From Eucalyptus grandis (Eukaryota > Streptophyta > Magnoliopsida > Myrtales > Myrtaceae): a stretch of DNA of 64,000 nucleotides. A model generated the notes under the pieces. It did no database searches. It worked only from the letters and a program-made list of their open reading frames with translations, and was not told where the DNA came from. The DNA lies in the NCBI RefSeq assembly GCF_016545825.1, contig NC_052615.1, forward strand, positions 32,175,088-32,239,087. Direction: 5' to 3'. This document shows positions 11,436 through 22,284 of this stretch, piece by piece. Numbering within the stretch: position 1 is the stretch's first letter; the number at the start of each line of letters is the position of its first letter. The translations under genes and the position numbers were made by a program.

Positions 11436-14400
11436 TCATACATTTGGGGGTGGCCAGATCTTGCCGAAGAGCTCCTCGACTCGCTTGGCCTGATTAACGT
11501 ACCCATCCAATCCAGCTGCAAGTAGTTCCACAGAAGTTGGTCCCATAGCTGAGGCAAGGGTCAGTTGGTCCCACTTACAAAGCTGAACAGGATATACACC
11601 ATTCAAATCAAGTCAGTGACATTCTAAACGGGAGAGAGAGTATTTATCACAATGATGAATGGCATCTGATAGTTATCTTATTTACTCAACAGGCAGTAAT
11701 CGTCCATATGGAAGTAGCACTACAGGCTAATTATGAAAAAAAATGTAGGCAAGCACACCTATAATTTCTTTAAGGTTTTTAGCAAGCTTCTTATGATATG
11801 TAGCTTTAGCTGCATGCACTTAGCTAGGAAGAGCATTCAACAAGCATGCATACATGAGTGTGTATGTGCATGGTCTGCATTATGCACTTTCCGATCTAAG
11901 AACGAAGATACACTAAGTGGGACACACCCAAAGCAACTAACAAAAATCCACTGTCCTTCACAGCGCACATTTATTTTCATTCCACAGGTTTGCAAGCTAT
12001 GGCATCATTGATCACTTAGGGTGTGTTTGTTTAAAATTGTTTCTGTTCTCCGGAACACAAATTTTTATTTTTTTGTTCCAAGAAACAAAAAAGAACAGAA
12101 ACGCGTTTATTTATACTTTTGGTTCCCGGAAACAAAAAATCATCTATTTTTTTGTTCTCGGAAACAAAAAATCTATTTTTTTGTTCCCGGGAACAAATTT
12201 GAAACAAAACAAGAAGTAAAAAAAAAAAAAATTCTTCCTTTTGCCAGTCACCGGCCTTACCATGGCCAACGCTGGCAACCGGCCAGATGAGGGTTGGCGA
12301 CCTCACCGAAACATCACCGGCCCCCGAAGAAGCCGAGCCATAGCAAGGCTCGTCGGCCCAAGCCTCGTTGTGGCTGTGCGAGGCTCGGCCTCGACAAGCC
12401 ACCTCTAGGATAGTGTCGCTGGTGGTGGCTCGGTGAGACCGAGCCTTGCCAGTGGCTAGGCGAGGTCGGTCTCGCATGACCTCGCCAAGCCGGGCGAGGC
12501 CGACCTCGTGCCGCTTGGGCAAGGCCAAGTCTCGCCGGTGGCCTAGCGAGACTCGCCGGGGCCAGGCTGGCCATCCCGGAACAAAAATTTTGTGCAATTA
12601 CCAAACGCGTTCTTCTGTTCAAAATTGTTTTTCGAAACAGAAATAGTCTATTTCTATTCGGAGAACAATTTTTAAACGAAAATATTACCAAACGCGCCCT
12701 TAGGCCCTATTTGGCAAAAAGTGTTTTCGTTCCCCGGAACAAAAGTTTCTGTTCTTTTTTTACAAAAAAAAAAAAAAAAACAAAAAATTTATTTTTTTGT
12801 TCCCGAAAATAGATTTGGAACAAATAAGAAATATAAAAAAGTTGCTTCTTATTCCTAAAAATAATTCCGAGAAACAATTTTTCTCTCTTCTTTTTTCTTT
12901 CCTTCTTCTTCCTTTTGTCCTGGGTTGCCGGCCTCGGCCATGACCGGCCAACGAGAGCCGCGACCTTGTCGGAGCATCGCCGGCCCTCGGCGAGGCTCGA
13001 GCCTCGCCGGTGGCTAGGTGAGCTCGGCCTCACCGGAGGCCGGCGACGCTCGGCGACCGGCCAAAATGAAGAAAAAAGTAAAAAATGAAAAATATAATAA
13101 AAATATTGAAAAATTAAAAAAAAAAAACAACAAAATTATACAAGTTTACCAAATACATTTCTATTCCCTAGAATTTTTTTGCAATTACCAAACGCGTTCT
13201 TATACTCAGAAATTATTCTTAGGAACAGAAATAGAAAAAACTATTTATGTTCAATAATTGTTCATCAAAGCAAAAAGGTTACCAAACGCGCTCTTATTGG
13301 ATCATTGGGCTCCAAAATGGAACTCGCATGATCTAACGGCTACCCTTAAAATCAAATGGGCTCACACAGACTTGATGCAATCAAGAACCTTTCACGGGGG
13401 AAATAAATATGTAAAACTGAAGCGCACCTCTTCTTCAGAGAAATTGTAGGTAGCAGCAGACTCTGGTGACAGCCTCCTAACAAAAGAGTATTTCTCATCT
13501 GGAGTAGTGATCGATTCTTTGAGAGATTGCAAGACTTTCAATGGTGCAACAATATAGTCCACCCTGTAAAGGAAGAACAGAAAAACATGATCAGAGAATG
13601 ACATTCCTTGATTGAAACTGATTAGAAACTCCAATTCTGTTAAGAAGATCAGCATAAGAGAAACATGATGCCACAAACTTTGCAGGGGTAGAGAGAGAGA
13701 GAGAGTACCCTAGCAGACTGAACAAATCCTGCTTGTTTCTAACTGCTGCTGCCATCAATTTGGATTTATGCCCATATTTGTGGATGTAATTATAAGCCTT
13801 TGTCACCTGCATGAAGTACATCACTAGATAAGGCATGACTAGTTATTTTGCAGCAATATTGTGAAATAGAACTCTTTGATCGCATTATTGATGCAATGGA
13901 GTACCCTCATTTCAAATGAACTTTAATCTGGCATTCCAACTAGATGTTTCTCTATCTTAATGTGCAGTCCAACCAGGTGTCCAAACAAGAGAAGCAAATT
14001 AATAGTAGCAGCATAGGACTTCTATAAAGGAGCTCAGACATCCCCTACTGCCAAGGCATCATCGAATAGTACCAGAATGCTGCAAAATAAAACCATCAAT
14101 GCTAATTGATCACCATGTCTCCTACAAGGTGTACCTTGTGAGTTGACATCCTTTTCAAATAGATCAAAGACAGGGACAGAGGTTGTAGATCGAGGAAGGC
14201 AATGAACTTTACAAAACCACTTTACAAAACACAACTATTTTGGCTTTAGATTGAGCATAACAATTAGATGGCTTAAAGCGCCAGGATCCTAATGAACATA
14301 GCAAAGGATACGCAGCGAGTAGTCATGTTAATTCCAGCATTTTCAATTTGCAAGTAGTAGCTTAAACCACCTCTATATTCCCCTTGGCACATGTCAATTG

Positions 14401-15109
14401 CACGCGTATAAGAAACATTACAGAAACTGCACCTAAGGAGACATGAAGCGGATTGCTCCTATGATCTCTGGCTAACGTGAATTCCATAGCTCCAAGAGAT
14501 CATGAAAAGATCGTAAGTTAAACAACCATACCTTTCGTAGTAGTCAACTAAGAAACTAAAGAGAAAAGTCATAACACTATTGAACAAGAGTTGAACCCTT
14601 AAACCTTCTAAAAGCCAACAAGTTTATAAAAAGACACAAAGCTATCATGAATTTCGACAAGAGAATATCCATGAACAGTGAGTTTGGGTGGGCATGGGTA
14701 ACTGAAGAAAACCTGTTGTGGCATAGAATACAATCAAAAATGAGTCTAGGACTCTTATTAATTTTACCAAAAATAAAAGCTTTGCAACTAACCAGAGCCA
14801 ACCCTGGATCTTCACCTCTTCCCAAAGCAGCATCCACTTCTGGGTCACCAGAGTGATTGCGTGCCCAATCCTGAGGATGATGCAAGCGTCAAATGGAATG
14901 TCACAAATAACGCAGAAAATCATTATAGAGAAATAGCCAAAGGGCTAAGCTGTTACCCTAATGCGACCAACAAAAATCTGAATGACAGAAGCGCCGGCTT
15001 GTGCGGCAGCCGCTGCTTGAGCAAAGCTGTAGATAAATGAACAGATAATCAGTGGCTAGTACATTAAGGCAGCTTAAGGAAAGAGAGAGAAAGAAGGAAA
15101 CTAGGAAAT

Positions 15110-15140
<31 letters not shown>

Positions 15141-17977
15141 TATATAGAATGATACGCAAAAAGATCGAAGCAACAAGGAACAGAATAGCAGTGAAACTTC
15201 CAAACACAAAATGAAAGAACCTAACTATTATCAAGCTGGATCGCAAGCCCTAGTCCGCCAATAGTACTTACAATTCTCTACACAAATTATACACAAAGAG
15301 CCATGCCAGTCGACAAACATTGACAAACTAGCAGGACACTTCATGTTGTAAAACAATGTCAACTATGATGGTATGACTAATGAAATCTCTGGGCAAGCCA
15401 TTGGAAAATCGATAGTTGTGTCTTTCACCTATAGAAAAAAAACATCGCCATCAGAAATTTAAAAATATTTCAGAGTCCATGTCCACTATCTCCACCAATA
15501 TGATCTCCTGACATTAGAGGCAGTGCAAAAGAACCGCACATTCACCTGCAACACGGTCACTGAAACCAATGTTGGGCGAGGAAACAAGTACTACATGGTG
15601 ATGATTCAGATTTGAAAGTAAAATGGACACTTGTAATCACACTCAAAAAGCTAGTATAGAATTAAGTCGTGTAGAGAATCTTGTCAATCACACTCGATTA
15701 GGTACATGGATTCAACCTGGTGCTTCCACAGATTTTTCCCGCGCATTAGATAGTTAGTCATGCCATCGATTATCTAAACATTGCAATGCAAGCACTCTTT
15801 CAAGTCAACATTCAAACAGGCCATTACCCCTGATTATGGGCATTGGCGCCTGGCTCAACCAAACTGCAGCCCAAAATTTTGAAGGCAAGTGGGTACAGCC
15901 CATGGCTCTCTTTTAGGGTCTGACAAGCCTCTAATATGTTAAAACTATCTCTTTAGGTGTATTTATGTCATTGATCATTTTAAGTACGGCTATTTAGGGC
16001 CAATGCGCAGCCAAACCGGATAGCCAGTCCACTATACTTTTACAGAGGTCCAGTGCAGCTAGTGTATAAATGAGGACACTAGATGATAAACATCAACATA
16101 GCTTGACCCGGTAAGTAAATAAATTGAAGTAGCAAAAAAGGCCTTTCCAAATATACCTGTAAACAAAAGTCAAATGTGTCTGTATGCCCTCAGATTCAAG
16201 CAATCTTGAGGCCTCTATCCCCTGCATAAACACCCAGAAATGGCCCACAGAAGGGCCAGATTTGCATAAGCTAACTTTAAAAAGTAAAGTGCCACTGATT
16301 CCAACTAAGGCGCGCACTGGCCACTTACTTGCCATGTGGAAGGAATTTTAAATAACAAACGCTCGGGAGGGACGTCTACTTCACCGTACAGCTTTAGCAA
16401 GTCATGCACCTGCAATGAGTATGATGTAGCTGGCATCAGATTGGACAACCAATTTCCAATTTTTACCACTAAGAGCTGCCCAAGGCACCTGATTACTTAT
16501 ACTGGAGATCAATATCGTCAAGTAGATTTTAACAATCTTTTCTTTACAAGCAGTATACGATGAATTCAACAATAACCACTTCTGTGATAAAGTGGAGTCA
16601 GCCTCATCTCCAACATCACACTCTCTAATGTACTCTCCATCGCAACACATTGCAGCAAGATCAACTGTATGAGCCAAAATAGGAGTAACATCAATCATTA
16701 AGTGCAAATACACAGAAAACACTGCATTTAGAGAGGAAGCTCAATTATTTACTAGCTTGGATTATAAAAACTCTTCGATATGAAATAATTGCAAGACAGT
16801 TAGTAGGGACTTTTAATTTATCGATTTTTCTACAGGGCTTCTGCCATCAGTAACCTAATATGGACAGTTACTCGTATCAACACGTGGAGAGTAGCTCTAT
16901 GGCTATCAGGATATCACGGGCTTATTGATCAAGGAGTACAAAAGAAGCCAATACCTTCCGAATAATTCCATGAGTGTCATAAGCCAGACGAGCATCCACT
17001 TCTGTTGATACTCTACCAGGAACAAGCTTTGCCAAATCACTTCCAACATTGACCAAAGCCTACATTGAGAAATCTCACATCAACCACCCAACCAAAGGTA
17101 GGAAAGGCAAATTCCCACAAGATCCGACATGTCGCTTATAAATATTTGATTAAAGCAAATTAATTTGTTTCCTTTTTCTGTTTTGGACAAGAAAGTCGAT
17201 GAATATTTTCTTTTTCACGGTTTCTTTTCCTCAGTACTTATGTGATCATGCAGCTCAGGGGCAAATTACTAATGTCAGTAAGGTGAACTTTACTCTCTCT
17301 CCTTCATTCAATCTTCATAGAAAAACAAAGGGGAAGTAATATAAATTTCCCCCTCATTCTTTTTGCTTTCCAAACTTTCCTGTCATATAACACATCATGA
17401 ATTGAGAACTGCAAGGTAGAGTGGGAAAAAACGCCTACCTTGTTGACAAAACAGGACAGCCTCATCTCATTGTTCGCCAACCCATAGCAGCCTCTATCAG
17501 CCAAGGCCATTTCGACGGCATTCTAAGCACGAGAATACAAGAATGATCTCCATTCAGCGAACAGGGGCATTTAATTGGGGAATCAAAAGACTTGAGTGGA
17601 CTTCTTCCTACTAGCGTCCGAAAATTTCCCCCCAAAATGAAAAAGAGATCGTTACCCTGAAAATAGTATCCGGAAGACTACATATCCCCAGGAGGAGCGA
17701 GGAGCTGACGGTCGCAGCGGTAGGAGGGAACCTGAAAAACCGGAGCGATTGCGAATGATAATCGGCCACGATCAAGCTCGAAACTTTTTCGATGCAAAAG
17801 AGAAAAACGGGATTTTGCTTTTGCCATCGCGCATCGCGATAATGCCAGTGCAGAAAGAGGATTTTCGCTTCGATTACTTCTCGAAGTCATCGAAGATGAC
17901 GGTATCGGGGACGATCTCGCTGAAACTGGACACCGCATCCAACTCAGTGCTCAAGCCTTCCAAAAACGAAACGGAAG

Positions 17978-18009
<32 letters not shown>

Positions 18010-18222
18010 TCAAACACAAGAACGTCGATCGCGACGCCCGAAGGAGCCGCACTGAGCCGAAGAGCGGATTGGAAGAATACCGGTATCGAGCGAGGAGGAG
18101 GAGGAGGAGGAGTTGGAGGAGGCTCGGATTCGAGGGAGCGGCGGCCGGGAGCGGAACGCGAGCTTCGGCGAGGCGGATCGAGCGAGCAGCCTCAGCTTCC
18201 CGTCCTGCATGTAAATACACAC
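11436..18222 (-). CDS. TAL: Transaldolase, plastid-type, 12 exons
   Basis: Transfers a dihydroxyacetone unit between sugar phosphates in the non-oxidative pentose phosphate pathway. Exons (minus): 18222-18018, 17956-17878, 17731-17656, 17522-17439, 17059-16955, 16409-16329, 16221-16157, 15026-14957, 14870-14793, 13806-13709, 13563-13428 and 11582-11436; joined, about 407 aa with every intron phase consistent. The N-terminal 65 or so residues are rich in Ser and Arg and poor in acids, as in a chloroplast transit peptide. The body matches plant transaldolase: [19 protein letters not shown], then FKIPSTWQ with Lys204 as the predicted Schiff-base residue, [50 protein letters not shown], and a C-terminus ending [12 protein letters not shown]. 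Intron 1 is only 61 bp and partly made of ATCA repeats. ATG at 18210 is an alternative start. Exon 1 is the least certain part. It resembles Arabidopsis At1g12230 (GSM2) from memory. Confidence 0.93.
12019..12699. mobile_element. PIF/Harbinger-like MITE 1 in transaldolase intron 11
   Basis: The element starts GGGTGTGTTTG and ends CAAACGCGCCC, which are inverted copies of each other with two differences. It is flanked by TTA on both sides (12016-12018 and 12700-12702), the usual 3-bp target duplication of PIF/Harbinger transposons. The arms are AT-rich with repeated TTTTTTGTTCCCGGGAACAAA-type small inverted repeats. The middle (about 12245-12580) is strongly GC-rich, with many GAGGC/GCCTC units that can fold on themselves. 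There is no transposase frame, so it is non-autonomous. Confidence 0.75.
12703..13293. mobile_element. PIF/Harbinger-like MITE 2, directly abutting MITE 1
   Basis: A second element of the same family begins GGCCCTATTTGGC immediately after the TTA that closes MITE 1, and ends ACCAAACGCGCTC before another TTA (13294-13296). It has the same AT-rich arms with TTGTTCC motifs and a GC-rich core (about 12920-13065) built of GGCCGGC, GCCTCGCCGG and ACCGGCC units. Both elements lie between exons 12 and 11 of the transaldolase gene and would be removed by splicing. Confidence 0.7.
15110..15136. repeat. (AC)n microsatellite
   Basis: A run of about 13 AC units within transaldolase intron 7, followed by ATACATATATA. 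Confidence 0.95.
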
Positions 18223-18353
18223 CGCTCAAAGCATTTTCCCCATGGAGTATCGTGCGAATGCGCAGAAAGAAGAAGAGGTTACGTGGAGAGAGGAGGAGGA
18301 GGAGGAAGCGGAGGAGAGAGTCGAAGAAGGCGGAGATCGCAAGGAGAGCGACA

Positions 18354-18394
18354 TCTTCTTCTTCTTCTTCTTCTTCTTCTTCTTCTTCTTCTTC
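18354..18394. repeat. (CTT)n microsatellite in the transaldolase 5' leader region
   Basis: About 13 uninterrupted CTT units on the + strand (GAA on the transcribed minus strand) lie about 130-170 bp upstream of the transaldolase start codon, within what is probably its 5' untranslated leader. Shorter GGA-rich runs sit at 18091-18118 and 18292-18312. Confidence 0.9.
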
Positions 18395-19979
18395 AGCTTC
18401 CGGAGCTGAGCGAGTGTTGCGAGTCGGAGGAGATAGCTTGGAATTTATCTTGAGGAAGGAGGTGGCAATTTGATTATCCCCTCTTCTTATTTTCATTTTG
18501 ATCGTCGAAATTAGATTGAGATAATAATGATGATGACAAAATAATAATAAATTTGGGGATTGCCTAGGATGGTCCACCGGATGACAGATGCTTTGCAATG
18601 CGGGGGCTTTCGAAAGACGACGACCTCTTCGGATCCACTCCCACCTGGGTATGCCCTCGCAGCTACAAAATCATCGAATGCGATAGGCATGGTGAATGGT
18701 ATGGATGCCGGTTTGGGGCGCTCCATTCGCTCCCATCCAATGTCTGAACTCCAATTGGTCTCAAACTTAATTTTAGTTCATCGCGACATTAAGACAAAGG
18801 ATAAAAATAGAGTCAGCAAATTATCCGAAAAGGATTGCGAATCTCCATGAAATTGGCTCGCTAGATATACTTTTGAATTGAATTAAATGATAGATATATG
18901 TATATCAAAATAAATGATACAATGATATTTTCGTGATATGATCGGCCATATTCGGATTGAAGATGCCAAGAATTCCAATTTTAACCCAATTAGCTATCTC
19001 CCGTTTCCAGGTTTGTGCACCTTCCCCAGCATATCGTTACCATGAAATAGTTGGGTTCATTTCAAGGTTCTCATACATCTATATCGGAAATTCACCTAAA
19101 ATGCTCTTGGGGTTAGAATTCTTCTATGGGGGTTCTTGTTATCATAATGGATTTTATTTTCGGGGCGGTGTCGACAGTGTCATGCCGCAAACGAAACCAT
19201 GAACGACAACTTGGTCGATGAAATCGAGGAAGACACGTCCGCCCAGCGTTCTCATGCGAGTCCCGACCAAACGCACGAAAAAACACACAATGGGCCTCCA
19301 ACCACCTCGCATGGATTACCACATGCTCGTGTTCCAAAACCAGAACAATCAAGCCGAGGTTTCCTGTGTACTACCTTCGGGATCCATATTGACTCGGCTA
19401 GGATGCCGAGTGATGACCGGCTCGTTCAAACGTCCGCTCACAATCTGTTGCATCGATTGCCACATTTGATTCTACAAGCCGAGTCATAGTCGTAAAAACT
19501 CATCCTCCTCTTCGTCGCCGTAATTGTTTTGTCCGAAAGTCGCTTAAAAAGTACAGCTTTTCTTTCTGAATTAAATTACGATCATCCGTTGCTCTTTACA
19601 TAATCACAGAACTCAGGAGAGACTCAAAAGAACAGACTGACCCCTTCAAAGACAGGAATACACAGCTATGAACTAGTAAAAACCACGACCATCCACATGC
19701 GATTCCCTCGGCATCGTCTGTCTCGATAATTAGTACTTGACTAGACTAAGAAATGAACTGACCATCCGCTCGGCCAATGGAACACGTGCAGAGCAATGGG
19801 AAAACCTTCAGACGAAAAAATAATTACCACTAGGTTGCCCAGAAGAGAAAAATCGCAAGCAGAAGGCCTCGCTTTATTGTAAGCAGAAAAAAAAAAAAAA
19901 AAAAAAAAACAACAACACAAGAGCCTTGATCTGATCTGGCTTTCTGCAGTATACTTGTTGAGGTGCCTTTGATTCTCAA
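18395..19979. other. Spacer between transaldolase and TPP genes
   Basis: It holds the transaldolase promoter on the left and the TPP 3' untranslated region on the right. A 24-base A tract at 19886-19909 marks a possible retroposon tail or repeat. No protein family is recognisable in the open frames near 19199-19489. Confidence 0.5.
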
Positions 19980-22284
19980 TCATTTCCCCGCTTCTTCGGT
20001 CTTCTTCCAATTACCCAGGGACTTCAAAAATTCCATGACCTGAAGTTTTCCAAAAGAAGAATCCCACGAAATCAGACTAATGCAGGAAAAGATGCAACAT
20101 TCGTTAAAAGAGTAACTTCAACGATAACTGATATATGCACCTCTGATGGATCCTTGAGTGAGTAAACAGCACTAGTTTCCTTAGGTGTTGAAGATACTAG
20201 AATACCAAAACCAAAATTCCCTTCTCGCAGCACCTAACAAAATGAATATCGGGCTGAGATCAGGCTCTTAGAACAGTCCATGTTCACACTGGGAGAGGAT
20301 AAAGGACGTCCTTTTGTTACCTTAAATGCATCTTCATCTGTCTTGTCGTCCCCAATGTAGATCGGAAGCACATCTTCAGTGTCACTCAGCCCTGCGACAA
20401 CAGGGTAGTAATTGAGATGAGGCCAAATGCTTACACAAAACCACAAAAGGAGAAACGCGGTAACAATGGTAAAATGGCTCAGTACCAAGAGAATCAAGCA
20501 AAAACTCAACTGCCTTTCCCTTGTTCCAGTCAATCACTGGACGGACCTCTAAAACCTGGAATAAGTAACACGACTGTCAAAAGGCGGCGTCATAATAGTG
20601 TAAAACAAATGTCAAGAGGAAAAAGGAAACAGAATGAGCCTCCTAAGGTCCACCAATAGTACCTTCCGTCCATGTGTTAACCGCAAACGGGGATACTCTT
20701 TCAAAATATCATGAACACACTGAGCAATAACTGGCCAATTCTGAAGTCAAATTAAAGAAAAAGAGATACCATCAATATGCATCCAGCCAAACTTATATAA
20801 ACAATCTGAAGTCCAAAACATTCCCCTACCTTTTCATCTACATTACGATAATGTACAGAGGCACAAAACTTGTGATTCTCAACTTTTGCGCCTTTGATAC
20901 CCTTTGTGTTCTCGACAAGGGTTCTAAAAACCTGTATAAACACATTAAAGATCACCAATCAGAAATAAAAGAAACAGCTATTCGAAACAATAATAATTAC
21001 AGGAAAGTATGTCTCCTTTTTCTTCAACTTTTTACCAAAAAAAAAGAAAAAAGACTAATAATTACAGGAGGAACAATTGTTGTACCTCATCAATCACGGG
21101 TAAAAATTCTCTAGCGGGCTGGAAGAGATTTACCTCCTTGCCCTGCCATGGCAAGCATCCATGTTAGTTACGTCATGGAATTGGAGGCTTGGTAAGGAAA
21201 GCAGATCGGAAATAACATATAGTTTCACTACCTAAGCAGTGCACTTGGAGAGAACAACAACAATAAAGCTCTGCCAAAGAAACACCTTACCTGTTGGTCA
21301 GTTGATTTAACACAGCTCGGGTGGTCATTGGACACACTGCTGTTGACAGGGCCCATAATGTCCATTCCATGACTACCAGCATAGTAAAGTTCAGTTAGTC
21401 CTACCAAATCGTAAACCTGTAAATCAAGGCAAGTCAGACCTCAAGTTTATAAGTGTGGCTGAACAGATGTACCAAAAAGAAACATCAAGCTGTGTTCAAA
21501 AGAAGTTTGTCGATCACCTTGTCACGACTCCTTCCACTGATAATTGCAGTAGGAAAGTGATCTGCAACATTCTTTACAGCTACACGCATCTGAAAAGAAA
21601 TTTATATGGTTCAACGTAAGTAAATGTGCAAAGATGGGCATTTGCAGAGGCAAATATATTGTCTGCTTACATCATCAGACATTAGTGCACAATCTGGGTC
21701 ATCAACAATTGGTGACAGAACACCATCATAGTCCAGAAACATTGCTATCTTCTTGTTCTTAGCCTGCTCAATTATTTGCTCAAAAGAATTGAGAGCTGAT
21801 GGATGCTTAAGCTGCACAATCACCCGAAAGACGCAATCAGGACATAAAAAGGCAAAAATAAGGAAAGAAATCACAATTCAGTGACACAAAATAGAAGGAT
21901 ATATATGAAGCTGTACCGCTTAAGGCTTTTCTTTATCTATACATGACATAAGAAGAATGACACATCTCAACTAGTCATTTGAGAAAGAAAACATACCATC
22001 CAGGACACATAAGCAGCATCGGAGTCATCTGCAGCAGCTTCAAAAGTGAAATCCCTGACAAGCTTTTTGCGAGGGGGAGAGGATGCTTTCATGGCATCGA
22101 GCCAGCCATTGGAACGGACATCATCTAGTATTCCAGGCTTTCTCCTCGGAATCATTATGTGCCTGCTCGAGGAAAAAGGTGCTCCATGCTGTGGCAACAA
22201 GCTGGAGCGGATGCCAAGCCTTGACTTGGTAACAGGAGCAGGATCGGTAAGAACAGGAGAAGCATGATTAGGCTTCATTTCCAT
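19980..22284 (-). CDS. TPP: Trehalose-6-phosphate phosphatase, 11 coding exons
   Basis: Removes phosphate from trehalose 6-phosphate, the sugar-status signal, giving trehalose. Coding exons (minus): 22284-21997, 21811-21671, 21589-21518, 21416-21291, 21142-21086, 20931-20830, 20740-20663, 20555-20486, 20391-20321, 20233-20141 and 20039-19980; joined, 385 aa. HAD-phosphatase landmarks are in order: motif [15 protein letters not shown] with Asp123 and Asp125, motif [10 protein letters not shown] at 160-167, the cap segment ending [15 protein letters not shown], and the metal-binding [10 protein letters not shown] at 325-334. The N-terminal 96 residues carry the plant TPP sequence [16 protein letters not shown]. 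The enzyme is a TPP-only protein, without the synthase domain of class II TPS. Motif I has Val where most plant TPPs have Thr; both fit the HAD consensus DxDx(T/V). A second ATG is present two codons on (22278). Confidence 0.95.

Noticed and set aside
12031..12691. Long minus-strand frames (125-188 codons) in MITE 1
   Set aside because: They come from the GC-rich core and have no transposase or other domain; the repeat structure explains them.
17999..18598. 199-codon minus-strand frame over the transaldolase leader
   Set aside because: It translates the GAA repeat into poly-Glu and is not in the frame that splices to the transaldolase exons.
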